DNA from: a virus
Length of the DNA stretch: 64,000 bases
IMG/VR virus record: IMGVR_UViG_3300036881_000016
Coordinates: 1 to 64,000 of that record
Direction: 5' to 3' (one strand)
Part shown: positions 53,901 to 62,053 of the stretch, piece by piece
How the letters are laid out: each line of letters starts with the position of its first letter
Position numbering within the stretch: the stretch's first letter is position 1
Made by a program: the position numbers and the translations under genes
Notes under the pieces: generated by a model
The model's input: the letters and a program-made list of their open reading frames with translations, nothing else
What the model was told of the DNA's origin: nothing
Database searches by the model: none

Positions 53901-54680
53901 AACGTGAACTATCTGGTTGACTTGCGGATTTGAATTGTCGGTATTGATGCTTATCGAAGTGTTTTGCACGATGGATTCTGTGGCTTTAAGCGATTCTTTC
54001 ACTTCTTCCGAGAACTCGGGCTCAGCCCCCTCAGTCCCTAGAACAAACTTGGCTGCGCGAATCTCAAGTTTGGCACCTACCGCACAGTTGATGGTATTAT
54101 CAACGACAATCTGCGTGTCGCCTTCGCTTGCATCCTGTGCGACTGCCATTAGCTCAGTGAGCGTGAAGAAATTAGCGGTCCACGGATCGCTGGAGAAGTT
54201 CTTTTCAATCTCTGAGCCTGGCGGATCATACCAGTAGGGATCAAGAGCGTCAACATATAGTGGCACAAAGCCCCAGGAGAGTTGCCTATTTGAGTCATCG
54301 GCGAATGTATCAAAGCCCTTTGAATACCTGCAATACAACACCCTGGTTTGTCCCTCTTCGTTTGTTACCCAAAGCTGTACATCGTTATTTGGATTGAGCG
54401 ATCTACGCAGTTTTGAGAGGTTATGATGAAAGTCCGCTGGCGAATTGCCTCGGATATAAAGCGGAAGATAAACCTCTCTGATGCCGTATTGGACCTGAGC
54501 TAACTCTGCGCCTGCAATATTCGGAACTTGGTCGCTCGTGAGCGTAACAGGCATCCCGTGATGGCCGGTAACTCCGTCCATAAGGTTATAAATGCCATCG
54601 TAGCAAGTTGGGTCATCGGTCGGCGCAACTTGTAAGTTGTAACTTTCCCCATCTGCAGTTTTGAGTATCCAAGTTTCCAT
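50985..54680 (-). CDS. Distal tail protein with nested Ig, TIM-barrel, thioredoxin and DnaJ-zinc inserts
   Basis: 1231 residues, far longer than a Dit (~250-300). Residues 1-165 are a Dit-like N-terminal domain (VYLPLYIRGNSPADFHHNLS, 'RSLNPNNDVQLWVTNEEGQT'). Then beta and Ig-like repeats (about 240-430), a TIM-barrel-like region (about 455-730), another Ig-like domain (about 745-850), and a thioredoxin with CPPC at 928-931. After about 1050 the Dit C-terminal strands return ('NGEDKTFPVWTITGPG'). DnaJ-type zinc knuckles lie near 1135-1163 (CPTCHGTG, CATCGG, CPTCHGSG). It follows the tape measure gene, as Dit does. Confidence 0.7.
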   Translation of the reverse strand: METWILKTADGESYNLQVAPTDDPTCYDGIYNLMDGVTGHHGMPVTLTSDQVPNIAGAELAQVQYGIREVYLPLYIRGNSPADFHHNLSKLRRSLNPNNDVQLWVTNEEGQTRVLYCRYSKGFDTFADDSNRQLSWGFVPLYVDALDPYWYDPPGSEIEKNFSSDPWTANFFTLTELMAVAQDASEGDTQIVVDNTINCAVGAKLEIRAAKFVLGTEGAEPEFSEEVKESLKATESIVQNTSISINTDNSNPQVNQIVHVSGTAVSVSGTNVSNSVCEVSMTTSNGVTTTHTVITNANGNYNFTWIPDIEDVFSFIVKLLADEVNFHTSTSPTLPITVGTTAATTLTLAVSPSNPAVNSTFTLSGTLKAKNVGVIGQKIALQRSTPMGMSNMGSATTDKNGAYSITVREPHVGWVSYTASYAGDTVTTITKQDPSLSSWLTWLFEKIFGALEGNVKYGSFAASKASLVVAIGTFTYPINYMAGLPPSMINDGEIQYFGYNGFMGIICIAEATSDNYSTEYHIIHDTHAANPNYGNNMWAAIDISVVTNDHTKPLSTWHDWLVSLYNAGWRYVMGGNSGDRVGDPAYLNSLGLKYINDNATPWPGTTTNPDTSGTGVYHNNFDLYQSASLPYVQAWTTAAYLSSPSVKSGILAYVRPDDSKGINEMLTNSLNGTSPTYKDVFDWSYINYVGMTSFVVWFRPKYNAVTARDSEPEQISLYKSLNFDTIISEIAGYYPGTHLLDGTTYTWTQPTHKAVSLTMNYTTSPAGTCEFTGTLTELITGAALTGATISLWEDVSGTWTQRATTTTNSAGNYDIPFTSTVGIHTFRVMYAGDSTHLGFTAPSAFGVTLNLCVVDTLLVKEVNEISSVDSPTVLTLANPLANNYTVAGEAYVTEVDTNDTFLTPTGATRDTAGINDNCNIVIFWMRGCPPCLTAKAQLHALQAEFTNLALTFVEIQDHDPSYDGTELSIGMDAAKVLYPEAYAFHCACGPPVPPPYGAIDALKGGMPATIAIYRGGIFVKAFCGVHTTGVDPVSDDVLEDTCGPPMTWRLGQNFIGARVVLQNNGEDKTFPVWTITGPGCVPTLTNVTTGDVFQLNHDLVAGEAVVIDATEQAHTVGSTRAADFIGSGYMKSEVCPTCHGTGVIAACATCGGTEVCPTCHGSGSISVWVPASSGSTTDVGGMYNLRFAMDPDGNTFWGFVPTANVIEVEMGLATYGQSMINVQLIQRYEGI

Positions 54681-54681
54681 T

Positions 54682-57600
54682 TTATTGCCCCGCTAAGTGG
54701 TGGTATTGCTCAAGCTCGCGAATCGCTGCGAATACCTCGCGCTTTATATTCTCGTTATCACTGACGATGCTCACCTGATATGTCGGCGCACCCGATGTTA
54801 GTCCCGATAAGGCTTTAATGAGTGTGTCTACAAGTGTGGACGAGAATGAACCACTAGAACCGCCCGATCCAACAATGGCACCTGACCCAAAGTGCGGCAA
54901 TGTATTAATGAGGCTGCCCCAGTCTTCACCCCATCGGTGCTTAGGAACTACCATCTCAGCTTCTCCCGCTTCGGCAATGACGGCAGCGACACCATGCACC
55001 TTCGGAGCAAAAACACCGCCTGTTGCCACAGGAATAGTCACAGGGCCAATGGTAATGCTTCCGGTGATTAGCGAGTGAACGTCAATACTCCCACCCGTTA
55101 TGAGGTCCCCCCAAAGGGTTTTCGCTCCGCCTGTGATGTAAGTCGACCAGATGTCATGAGCGCCACCAGTGATGTAACTCCAAATGTCGTGAGCACCCCC
55201 CGTGATGTAACTCCAAATGTCGTGAGCACCCCCCGTAATATATGACCAGATATCATGCGCCCCGCCGGTTATGTAAGTCCAGACACTATGAGCTCCGCCC
55301 GTTATGTATGACCAGATATCATGCGCCCCGCCGGTGATGTATGACCAGATGTCATGCGCTCCACCAGTGATATAACTCCAAATGTCATGTGCTCCGCCAG
55401 TGATATATGACCAAATATCGTGTGCGGTCCCCGTGATCCACGTCCAGACTTCCTTAGCGGTGCCGGTGATCCACGTCCAAATCTCTTTAGGTGCGCCGGT
55501 AATGAAGTCCCATATAGACTTAGCGCCACCGACAACGGTAGTTGCAGCTGAACCGACCGCGCTTGTAACTTGGCCTGGAACTGCGCCCCAATTAGTTTTC
55601 ATAAGGGGTGCTAGTGGGCCTTGATCGAGATCGAAGATGCCACCTTTGGTAAGTTTGCTAAATTCCGCTCCGTAGTCAGCTTTAGCGAGAGGAGCTAACG
55701 GGCCATTATTGAGGTCGAAGATGCCCCCTTTGGTTAATGCGCCCCAGTCAACCGAACCAGCCGCCCCCATTATTTTGGATGGCAGGTTGATCATGCCGGG
55801 CACGCTTTGAGCGCTGCTTTGAGCGCCCTCTGTCGTGTTATAGAGCCGAGGCTTCTTTAAACCAAAAAGATTATTTATGCTGTAGCCACCACCTAAGTTG
55901 CCCAAGGAGTCAAGGGCGCCCTGCGGGCTCAAATTCGGCATCGCCGGTGCCTTGAGGCCACCAAAGAAGTTTCCTATACTACCCAAGCCACCCATAATGG
56001 CGCTTGCACCTGGTAGGTTCTGTGGTAATAACGAACCATTTCCGAATATTCCACCCGCCATTGGATTGGTGAGATTGCCTCCGAAATTTGCCATTCCCCC
56101 TAGACTACCAAGGGCGCCCCCCAGATTCCACGTTTCGGGATCAAACGCACTTATACTCCCTAATATGCTGGAGGTGGGCCATTTGATGTTACCAAGTGAG
56201 CTAAGTGCTGAGTCACCCAACGAACCAAATGGATTCTTTAACGGATTGTTAGGGTCAAAAGATTGGCTAGATGTATTAGATGATGAGTTCTGGGTCTTGT
56301 TGCCTGTTGCGAACTGGCCCAGACCCATAGCATCTAGGATAAACGTCCCCCAATCAATGTGGGACATCGCGTCTGTTATGCCTTTTTGGAAGCCGTTAAC
56401 AAGGGCGTCGCCAGCGTCTTGCCCTGCTTGCGCGAGTTTACTGGTGCCGGACTGACCAAATGATGCTGTGCCGAGATTCGGGGATGTTATCTGTTGGCCG
56501 ATAATGTTCCCTGTGGATGTTCCAGGACCCCCACTACTCCCACCGCTGTAAATGCCTGCTTGATCGCCCGCGACTGTCGCAATCATTGACCCAAGTATCT
56601 CGCCGATGGCGGTTCCGATGCCTGTCCAATCGACATCGTGCTCCATATAATCAGCGAGCTTACCTGCAAGTGGCTGAATCCCATCCATTATGAGCTGCCA
56701 CAGATCGCCAAGTCCGCTCTGAAAACCGCTAACGAAGTTCTTAGCAGCAGTTATACCCACGCCGACGAGATTTGGCTGACCAGTAGTGATTAGGGCAGTT
56801 GGGATGAGATCGCTTAAACCGCCAACGAGCGAGTTAAGTGCAAGTTGTATCGCATATCGAAGACCGGAACCAAGGGCGGTTCCAACGCCGGTCCAGTTGA
56901 TACCTTGAATCCAATTCATGAGACTAATCTGAATATAGTCCCATACAGGCCCAATCGTGGCCATTGACAGTTTTATGGAGTTAGAAATATCATTTGGGAT
57001 TTGGGTAGCAAGTGCGCCCCACGGAACGCTATTTTCCCAAGTCGTAAAACTTGTCTCTATAGTGTTCCAGATAGGTGTTAAGTCCTTTTGAAGATCATTC
57101 AGACCTGCGATGATTGCTATAGGTATCTTCTTGGCGTCCGCAGTCCAATTAACGCCATTGACCCAAGTGGTGAAGTCTGCTGACGCTGTGGTCCATATCT
57201 TCTTAAGGTCCGTTGTCAGCGTGGTTATGCCTGTGACGATCGCCGCTGATATCTTCTTGCCGTCGCCAACCCAATCAACACTGTTGTACCACGTAGTAAA
57301 ATCCGTCGCGACCGTATCCCATATCGTTTTAAGATCCGCTGGCAGTTTGCTTACACCTGCGACGATCTGAGTGGAAATAGTCTCGCCAAGACCCTCCCAG
57401 TTGATCTTGCTTATCGTATTCCACATATCGGTGAAGCCGCTAGTAAAATCCGCAAATCCTGCTTTGTAGTTTCCACTGAGTATGTAACTCAGTCCGGAGG
57501 AGATGTGGCTTCCTAATGTAGTAAAAGCACCAGCCACGGTTCCAAGAGTGCCCTCAAGCTCACTAAGAGTATCTCGAAACTGTGCAGAGCTTGTATAAGC

Positions 57601-59061
57601 AAGATAAAATGCAGCGGCCATAGGCGCGATGATGGCGACTAATGCACCAATAGCTACCGTCGCGACGATTATCACCGGAGCAAGCAAAGCCATAACGCCT
57701 ACGATGAGCGGAAGAGCTGTGACAACCGCACCGACGGCAGTAACGATAGATCCAAATGCTGAGATAAGCCCTCCAATGATTACTAGCGCCGGACCTATTG
57801 CAGCAACGAGGCCGACTACTACAAAAATTGCGTCAGCGACGGGCGTGGGAAGGTCACTGAATGCACTTGCTAAGTCACCAATTATGCCGATGACGTCTTT
57901 GATGAGTGGCATCAGCTGAGTGAATGCCGAGATCAACTTCTCGCCGAGAGGGTTCAAAGCGATCTCAAGGGCGTTCTTCATTATATCAATAGACTGTGCG
58001 AATGTGATGGTGCTGGCGCCGACGGTATTAAGACTAATTGACATCCCGTTAGACAACGCAATGAACTGCGCTGCAGTCAGGTTGCCGTCTTTAATCACGT
58101 TAAAAACGTTATCCGCAAAACGGGAACCAAATATGTTTGCTGCATCGCCAACAGAGATAAGGCCGTGCTGTATGCCGTAGAAAACACCCTGAAGCTGGTC
58201 GGCAGTGGTATTGCCCTGGATACCAGCATCCTTCATTGACTTGGTTACGTCATCGACCCACGCAGCGGGTTTGGCCGCAGCCATGCCCTTGCCAAGGTTG
58301 GCCCACGCATAGGCAATTCCCTGCATCGTGCGCGTGACATCCAAACCTTTACTTTCAATATCGCCGATTATTGGGATAATCTGTTGAAGCGAGAAACCAG
58401 CGGATTCAATAACCGGCTTATAGGTGGTAAGGTCGGTGAGGATCGAAGTAACCGGAACCCTGGCAGCTTGGGCTGCGGTATAAACCTGGTTCATGAAGCC
58501 TTCGGTCGCCTTTGCCGAAACACCCCAACTCTGTATAGCTGCCGTAAACTCAGAAGCGAGCGAAGATGCGCTTTCGCCAGTCATTCTCGAAACGTCGAGG
58601 ATGTTCTTAGAAATCTCGGAGATAGCGTAGGCGCCCTCAGAGAGTTTGTTATTGACTGTTGTAAGGACTGTTGCCGTGTCAGTGAAACTATTTGGGACTG
58701 TTGAAGCAAGGTTATCAAACTGCGTCTCGAGGCCCGCGAGCTTAGAACCAGTCGCGCCCGTTCCTGCGATGATGATAGCATACGCTTTTTGAACATTATT
58801 GGCCGCAAGTAAAGCAGCGGCGCCGACTGCAACGATAGGTGCTGTAACCATCAGCGACATGCCGACACCAGCGGCGGTCATTGTGGCGCCGAATGCTTTT
58901 ATAGATGCCCCTGCACTGGTTATAGCTGCCCCTATAGTTGCGAAAGGCGTTACCGCTGCAGCGCCGAATGCTTTTATAGATACACCGGCACTTGCGAGAG
59001 ATGCATCTAACCCAACGCTGTCACCTAAGATGTGGACGATAATCGGCTCTACTGTTGCCAT
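54682..59061 (-). CDS. Tail tape measure protein
   Basis: 1459 residues, the longest gene. Several long amphipathic and hydrophobic helical regions (e.g. DAIFVVVGLVAAIGPALVII, 'LIVGVMALLAPVIIVATVAI') and Gly-rich linkers, plus a near-C-terminal tandem array of an 11-residue W/G/A/H unit. Tape measure proteins set tail length and enter the host envelope. Follows the frameshifted chaperone pair as in siphoviruses. Confidence 0.85.
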   Translation of the reverse strand: MATVEPIIVHILGDSVGLDASLASAGVSIKAFGAAAVTPFATIGAAITSAGASIKAFGATMTAAGVGMSLMVTAPIVAVGAAALLAANNVQKAYAIIIAGTGATGSKLAGLETQFDNLASTVPNSFTDTATVLTTVNNKLSEGAYAISEISKNILDVSRMTGESASSLASEFTAAIQSWGVSAKATEGFMNQVYTAAQAARVPVTSILTDLTTYKPVIESAGFSLQQIIPIIGDIESKGLDVTRTMQGIAYAWANLGKGMAAAKPAAWVDDVTKSMKDAGIQGNTTADQLQGVFYGIQHGLISVGDAANIFGSRFADNVFNVIKDGNLTAAQFIALSNGMSISLNTVGASTITFAQSIDIMKNALEIALNPLGEKLISAFTQLMPLIKDVIGIIGDLASAFSDLPTPVADAIFVVVGLVAAIGPALVIIGGLISAFGSIVTAVGAVVTALPLIVGVMALLAPVIIVATVAIGALVAIIAPMAAAFYLAYTSSAQFRDTLSELEGTLGTVAGAFTTLGSHISSGLSYILSGNYKAGFADFTSGFTDMWNTISKINWEGLGETISTQIVAGVSKLPADLKTIWDTVATDFTTWYNSVDWVGDGKKISAAIVTGITTLTTDLKKIWTTASADFTTWVNGVNWTADAKKIPIAIIAGLNDLQKDLTPIWNTIETSFTTWENSVPWGALATQIPNDISNSIKLSMATIGPVWDYIQISLMNWIQGINWTGVGTALGSGLRYAIQLALNSLVGGLSDLIPTALITTGQPNLVGVGITAAKNFVSGFQSGLGDLWQLIMDGIQPLAGKLADYMEHDVDWTGIGTAIGEILGSMIATVAGDQAGIYSGGSSGGPGTSTGNIIGQQITSPNLGTASFGQSGTSKLAQAGQDAGDALVNGFQKGITDAMSHIDWGTFILDAMGLGQFATGNKTQNSSSNTSSQSFDPNNPLKNPFGSLGDSALSSLGNIKWPTSSILGSISAFDPETWNLGGALGSLGGMANFGGNLTNPMAGGIFGNGSLLPQNLPGASAIMGGLGSIGNFFGGLKAPAMPNLSPQGALDSLGNLGGGYSINNLFGLKKPRLYNTTEGAQSSAQSVPGMINLPSKIMGAAGSVDWGALTKGGIFDLNNGPLAPLAKADYGAEFSKLTKGGIFDLDQGPLAPLMKTNWGAVPGQVTSAVGSAATTVVGGAKSIWDFITGAPKEIWTWITGTAKEVWTWITGTAHDIWSYITGGAHDIWSYITGGAHDIWSYITGGAHDIWSYITGGAHSVWTYITGGAHDIWSYITGGAHDIWSYITGGAHDIWSYITGGAHDIWSTYITGGAKTLWGDLITGGSIDVHSLITGSITIGPVTIPVATGGVFAPKVHGVAAVIAEAGEAEMVVPKHRWGEDWGSLINTLPHFGSGAIVGSGGSSGSFSSTLVDTLIKALSGLTSGAPTYQVSIVSDNENIKREVFAAIRELEQYHHLAGQ
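55110..55490 (-). repeat. 11-residue tandem repeats in the tape measure gene
   Basis: About eleven copies of a 33-bp unit coding for HDIWSYITGGA, e.g. GGAHDIWSYITGGAHDIWSY, with variants (TWITGTAKEVW, HSVWTYITGGA). Such periods usually set tail length. Copies are more alike than needed, so recent duplication is likely. Confidence 0.8.
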
Positions 59062-59508
59062 TTAGTTCCCCGTAGCTTTCTTTATGCGCTCACTGACTGC
59101 GTTCAGATACTCTACGTCGGCGCCTACGTCTTCATCAGGCAGCGTGGATGGTGGTGTAACCTCGTCGATTCTCACTGCGTTCTTTACTTCCTTCGCAAAA
59201 AGCGTCTCTACTACTTGGGGGGTAAGGTGAACCGGTGCGACTTTGCCTTCGATCTCGCCGCGCATAACCTGTTGCAGGTATGCACGATCGCCTGTAGCGT
59301 CACGCGCAGCCGCTTTTTGCGGCTTCTTGCCGGACATCCCGTAGCTTACGCCGTAGGCGATTACATCAGCGAATCGCTCTTCGTAAGCTAGATGGGCTGC
59401 TATCATCTCATGTAGCTCTACCAGTGCATAGTCCCACCAGAATTCACGGGGACGTAATTTTAACGTTCCGTATGCGTGCTTCTTTAACTCTCCCCAGTCA
59501 AGGGTCCA
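59062..59508 (-). CDS. Tail assembly chaperone, downstream -1 frame (T-like part)
   Basis: The conventional frame starts at M 59406 (114 aa), but the -1 frame is open upstream to TGG at 59508, immediately after the slippery run. Upstream residues WTLDWGELKKHAYGTLKLRP, then REFWWDYALVELHEM, match the C-terminal part of gpGT-type chaperones ('P.EF......L'). It is probably made only as a fusion to the 59484-60038 protein through -1 frameshifting. Confidence 0.7.
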   Translation of the reverse strand, partial: WTLDWGELKKHAYGTLKLRPREFWWDYALVELHEMIAAHLAYEERFADVIAYGVSYGMSGKKPQKAAARDATGDRAYLQQVMRGEIEGKVAPVHLTPQVVETLFAKEVKNAVRIDEVTPPSTLPDEDVGADVEYLNAVSERIKKATGN

Positions 59509-60038
59509 TTTTTTTCTGCGGCTGCTACTTGGCCTTCTTCCGCTGCCTTTTGAGCCGCAGCAATCTCCTCGTCAGTAATTCCGAACGCGTTTTGTAGGGC
59601 TTTATCCACTTGCTCCGAGTAATATTTTATTTTAGCAAGTTCCATCATGTCGTCCAGCTCTTCGAGTTTAAGCATCCGAGTTTCCCAAAGAAGCCCCGCC
59701 CAAAGAAACACCTTGAGCTGCGACCATGACATCCCCATCCCCGCTCTCTGCCATCTAAGGATAACCGAGATAGGTGTGGTCGGATTGCCTGTATTCACAT
59801 CCGGATAATGATTCTCTATCTTTTCTATTGCTCCCATTTTAAAGTCGATCCGTCGAACATCGTTGTCCTTAAAGACAACTTCGACCGACGTATCTGATCC
59901 TGCCCCGTTCATATTGCGTCCTCCTTTCGGTCCTTTCACGGGCTTGTCGTGAACTATGGATTCATCGCCGTTCGTGACAGCTCCTCCTTTCGCTTTTCTG
60001 AGCCCATCTGTTCCAAGTCCTGCCTTTCGTTCTGCCAT
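59484..60038 (-). CDS. Tail assembly chaperone, upstream part (G-like)
   Basis: 184 residues, starting MAERKAGLGTDGLRKAKGG. Helical body (SQLKVFLWAGLLWETRMLKL, 'ELDDMMELAKIKYYSEQVDK') and an acidic C-terminus ending AAAEKNGPLTGES. The codons GAA AAA AAT near the 3' end form a slippery A-AAA-AAT. Located between tail tube and tape measure genes, as gpG is in lambda. Confidence 0.7.
   Translation of the reverse strand: MAERKAGLGTDGLRKAKGGAVTNGDESIVHDKPVKGPKGGRNMNGAGSDTSVEVVFKDNDVRRIDFKMGAIEKIENHYPDVNTGNPTTPISVILRWQRAGMGMSWSQLKVFLWAGLLWETRMLKLEELDDMMELAKIKYYSEQVDKALQNAFGITDEEIAAAQKAAEEGQVAAAEKNGPLTGES
59508..59515 (-). promoter_or_regulatory. -1 ribosomal frameshift site (A-AAA-AAT)
   Basis: Minus-strand sequence GCA GAA AAA AAT GGA gives a heptamer A AAA AAT (59514-59508). 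After a -1 slip the frame continues WTLDWGEL into the 59062-59406 frame; in the 0 frame it stops 11 codons later at TAA. A classic tail chaperone arrangement. Confidence 0.75.
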
Positions 60039-60047
60039 ACTTTTCCT

Positions 60048-60563
60048 CTAAGGAACCGTGAAGATTCCCATCGAACCGTGTGCCTGCATGTTTGCGTCGC
60101 AGTTGAGCGTTATCATGCCATACGTTGCCGAGTTCGGATCGGGATCAATGTAGTGATCCAGATAAGGGATAACGAACGACTTTTCGACGTCTGCCTGTAA
60201 GACATTCATCACGAAGTTATGCAGGCCTGCATCGTTTGTTCCCGCCGCGTTGGCACACGCCAATGGCATACTACACGCCACTTTGCATACTGCGGTAACA
60301 GTCACACCCCAGGCACCTGCAGTCTTGAGAGTCAAGAAGTTGAGATTGCCTGTAGGCGTGAATGTCACGGTAGCTGGTAACGAACCTGTGACAAATGTTT
60401 CCTGTGCAGTTCCTAATGCAGTTAACGCGGTTACGACCGGCGGTGAAGTCGTCAGTCCTTCTTTGAGTGGTTCCGGTTCGGGTTCCTGTGACACAGGCGT
60501 TGCCCATCCATCAGTTTCAGGTTCCGGTTCCACCGTGTCAGTTACTTCTTTGCTTTTAGCCAT
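60048..60563 (-). CDS. Tail-associated structural protein
   Basis: 171 residues. Acidic Glu/Pro-rich N-terminus then beta strands (TFTPTGNLNFLTLKTAGAWG, 'SMPLACANAAGTNDAGLHNF'). Located between tail tube and chaperone genes; a possible second tail tube or tail completion component. Unknown family. Confidence 0.5.
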   Translation of the reverse strand: MAKSKEVTDTVEPEPETDGWATPVSQEPEPEPLKEGLTTSPPVVTALTALGTAQETFVTGSLPATVTFTPTGNLNFLTLKTAGAWGVTVTAVCKVACSMPLACANAAGTNDAGLHNFVMNVLQADVEKSFVIPYLDHYIDPDPNSATYGMITLNCDANMQAHGSMGIFTVP

Positions 60564-60564
60564 T

Positions 60565-61131
60565 TTACGACCCCACTTGGAACAAACCTACGTTAAACGA
60601 CGTGGCACTACTGTAATTTATGCTTATGTTGCCGTCATCATCAATGAAGTCGTTTGTGTGTGCTGTAGTGTCGAAGTTAACTGATATGTCTGCACTGCCA
60701 GCAACGGCAACAACAAGGTCCGCGCCGCCTAGCCATAATGTCGCTGTCCGCGCCGTGGTGTAATTGTTGACTAAACCAGCGGCGGCGTCGATTGTGACTG
60801 CATTTCCGTTGACCGATAATACGGTGCAGTATTCGCGCCCCGCACTGTCTACGATTGTACACTGATTGCCGACGTTGAACTTGCTGCCCAATGTAACGTT
60901 AATCACTGCTTGACCTGCATTTGCATTGCTAGTAAGCACTGAGTTGACTGGCGCGGCCCCTCCTGGGCGCGTCGTGGGAATCGTGACGGTGATCGATGGA
61001 ACGCCGGCGTTCTGGAACCTAATAAATTCAGGTTTTGAGGACGGCTTGAACCGATCTCCGCACGCTGTCGCTGCAGCTAATGTCTGCTTGACCCCAACTG
61101 TGGTTATAGGTGTAGGCGTTAAACTCGCCAT
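60565..61131 (-). CDS. Tail-associated structural protein
   Basis: 188 residues, MASLTPTPITTVGVKQTLAA then beta-rich region (ITVTIPTTRPGGAAPVNSVL; DLVVAVAGSADISVNF). Probably virion surface or tail decoration. No enzyme motif. Confidence 0.5.
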   Translation of the reverse strand: MASLTPTPITTVGVKQTLAAATACGDRFKPSSKPEFIRFQNAGVPSITVTIPTTRPGGAAPVNSVLTSNANAGQAVINVTLGSKFNVGNQCTIVDSAGREYCTVLSVNGNAVTIDAAAGLVNNYTTARTATLWLGGADLVVAVAGSADISVNFDTTAHTNDFIDDDGNISINYSSATSFNVGLFQVGS

Positions 61132-61143
61132 GATCTCCTACTC

Positions 61144-61593
61144 CTACGATGCCATCGTTGGGAATGTAAGCGGTCCGTCTGCAGTGAACGTTCCTTTTAG
61201 AGTAGCTTCTGTCGCTACTTGGTAGTCAAGCGTTGCAGTTTCCATGTATCCAAATCCCTGCGCCACATAGCCGCCAGGGAATAGAAGTTCGACTTGAACC
61301 CGGCCTGGTTGGTTTGCAGAGTTGTCCATAAACGTTGATCGTATGTAGTCTATGGTCGCTTCTGCGTGAACACCGTCGGACTGAAGCCAGTGCATGCCAG
61401 TAAAGTCTATTGACCAATCACGGTCGCCGGGTACTCTGTATGTCCATCTGTTTGAACCTTTCCAGTTAACTGCAATAGTCGTCATCTTAAGGTTCAACGT
61501 GCATCCTCTTTGACCGAAAAGCGTTGTCCACGTGCTAGCTATATTCAGTTTTAGCAGTACGTCGGTCCCGATCAAGGGAATTTCGCCAGCCAT
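61144..61593 (-). CDS. Major tail tube protein (putative)
   Basis: 149 residues. GTDVLLKLNIASTWTTLFGQ then NRWTYRVPGDRDWSIDFTGM and VELLFPGGYVAQGFGYM-type strands fit the tail tube protein fold of siphoviruses ('G.Dvll......W.....g.......w'). Located as expected between the tail terminator and chaperone genes. Confidence 0.65.
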   Translation of the reverse strand: MAGEIPLIGTDVLLKLNIASTWTTLFGQRGCTLNLKMTTIAVNWKGSNRWTYRVPGDRDWSIDFTGMHWLQSDGVHAEATIDYIRSTFMDNSANQPGRVQVELLFPGGYVAQGFGYMETATLDYQVATEATLKGTFTADGPLTFPTMAS

Positions 61594-61616
61594 TTTTTAT
61601 TACACCTCTTTTAGTT

Positions 61617-61632
61617 GTTTCCTTTAGGAAAC
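61617..61632. promoter_or_regulatory. parS-like palindrome site 6
   Basis: GTTTCC-TTTA-GGAAAC in the 55-bp gap between tail tube (start 61593) and the next gene's stop (61649). Arms perfect. The only site in the tail module. Confidence 0.7.
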
Positions 61633-61648
61633 GGGTTTAGTTCGGGTT

Positions 61649-62053
61649 TCACGCCTGCCGGATATTGAACTGAAAGATAGTTGAGCCCTTCCACGTTCTT
61701 CGATCGCGTTGGAGCGCACTAGGAACAGTTCGTTCGTGAATTTGAAGGTAGTTAAAGAAGCCATTGTCTAGCACGATATTTATGCTTGTTATTGCCGCTC
61801 TAATATCGTCTATGGCGTCTTTCACCGCGTTTGAATTTTCGCTTTCATCCCATACATTAATAGTTGCTCTAAGCTTCTCAATCGTGGTCGTCTTCGTCTG
61901 GATAGTTGAGATTATGTCCACGCTCGCTATTTCAATATATGGGGGCGGTTGGTTCTTCCGTGGCTTTTCTGAAACATTCCAGTCTGGAAGTGCCGCTTCA
62001 ATGCGGCCTACTAATGCAACTTGTAAATCGTATGCAGCGGAATTTAGTGTCAT
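61649..62053 (-). CDS. Tail terminator/completion protein (DUF3168-like)
   Basis: 134 residues. YDLQVALVGRIEAALPDWNV then PPPYIEIASVDIISTIQTKT, and ATINVWDESENSNAVKDAID: N-terminal helix, a Pro-rich loop, a beta-sheet with 'P...I', then helix. This is the layout of phage tail terminator proteins. Overlaps the upstream neck gene by ATGA. Confidence 0.65.
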   Translation of the reverse strand: MTLNSAAYDLQVALVGRIEAALPDWNVSEKPRKNQPPPYIEIASVDIISTIQTKTTTIEKLRATINVWDESENSNAVKDAIDDIRAAITSINIVLDNGFFNYLQIHERTVPSALQRDRRTWKGSTIFQFNIRQA

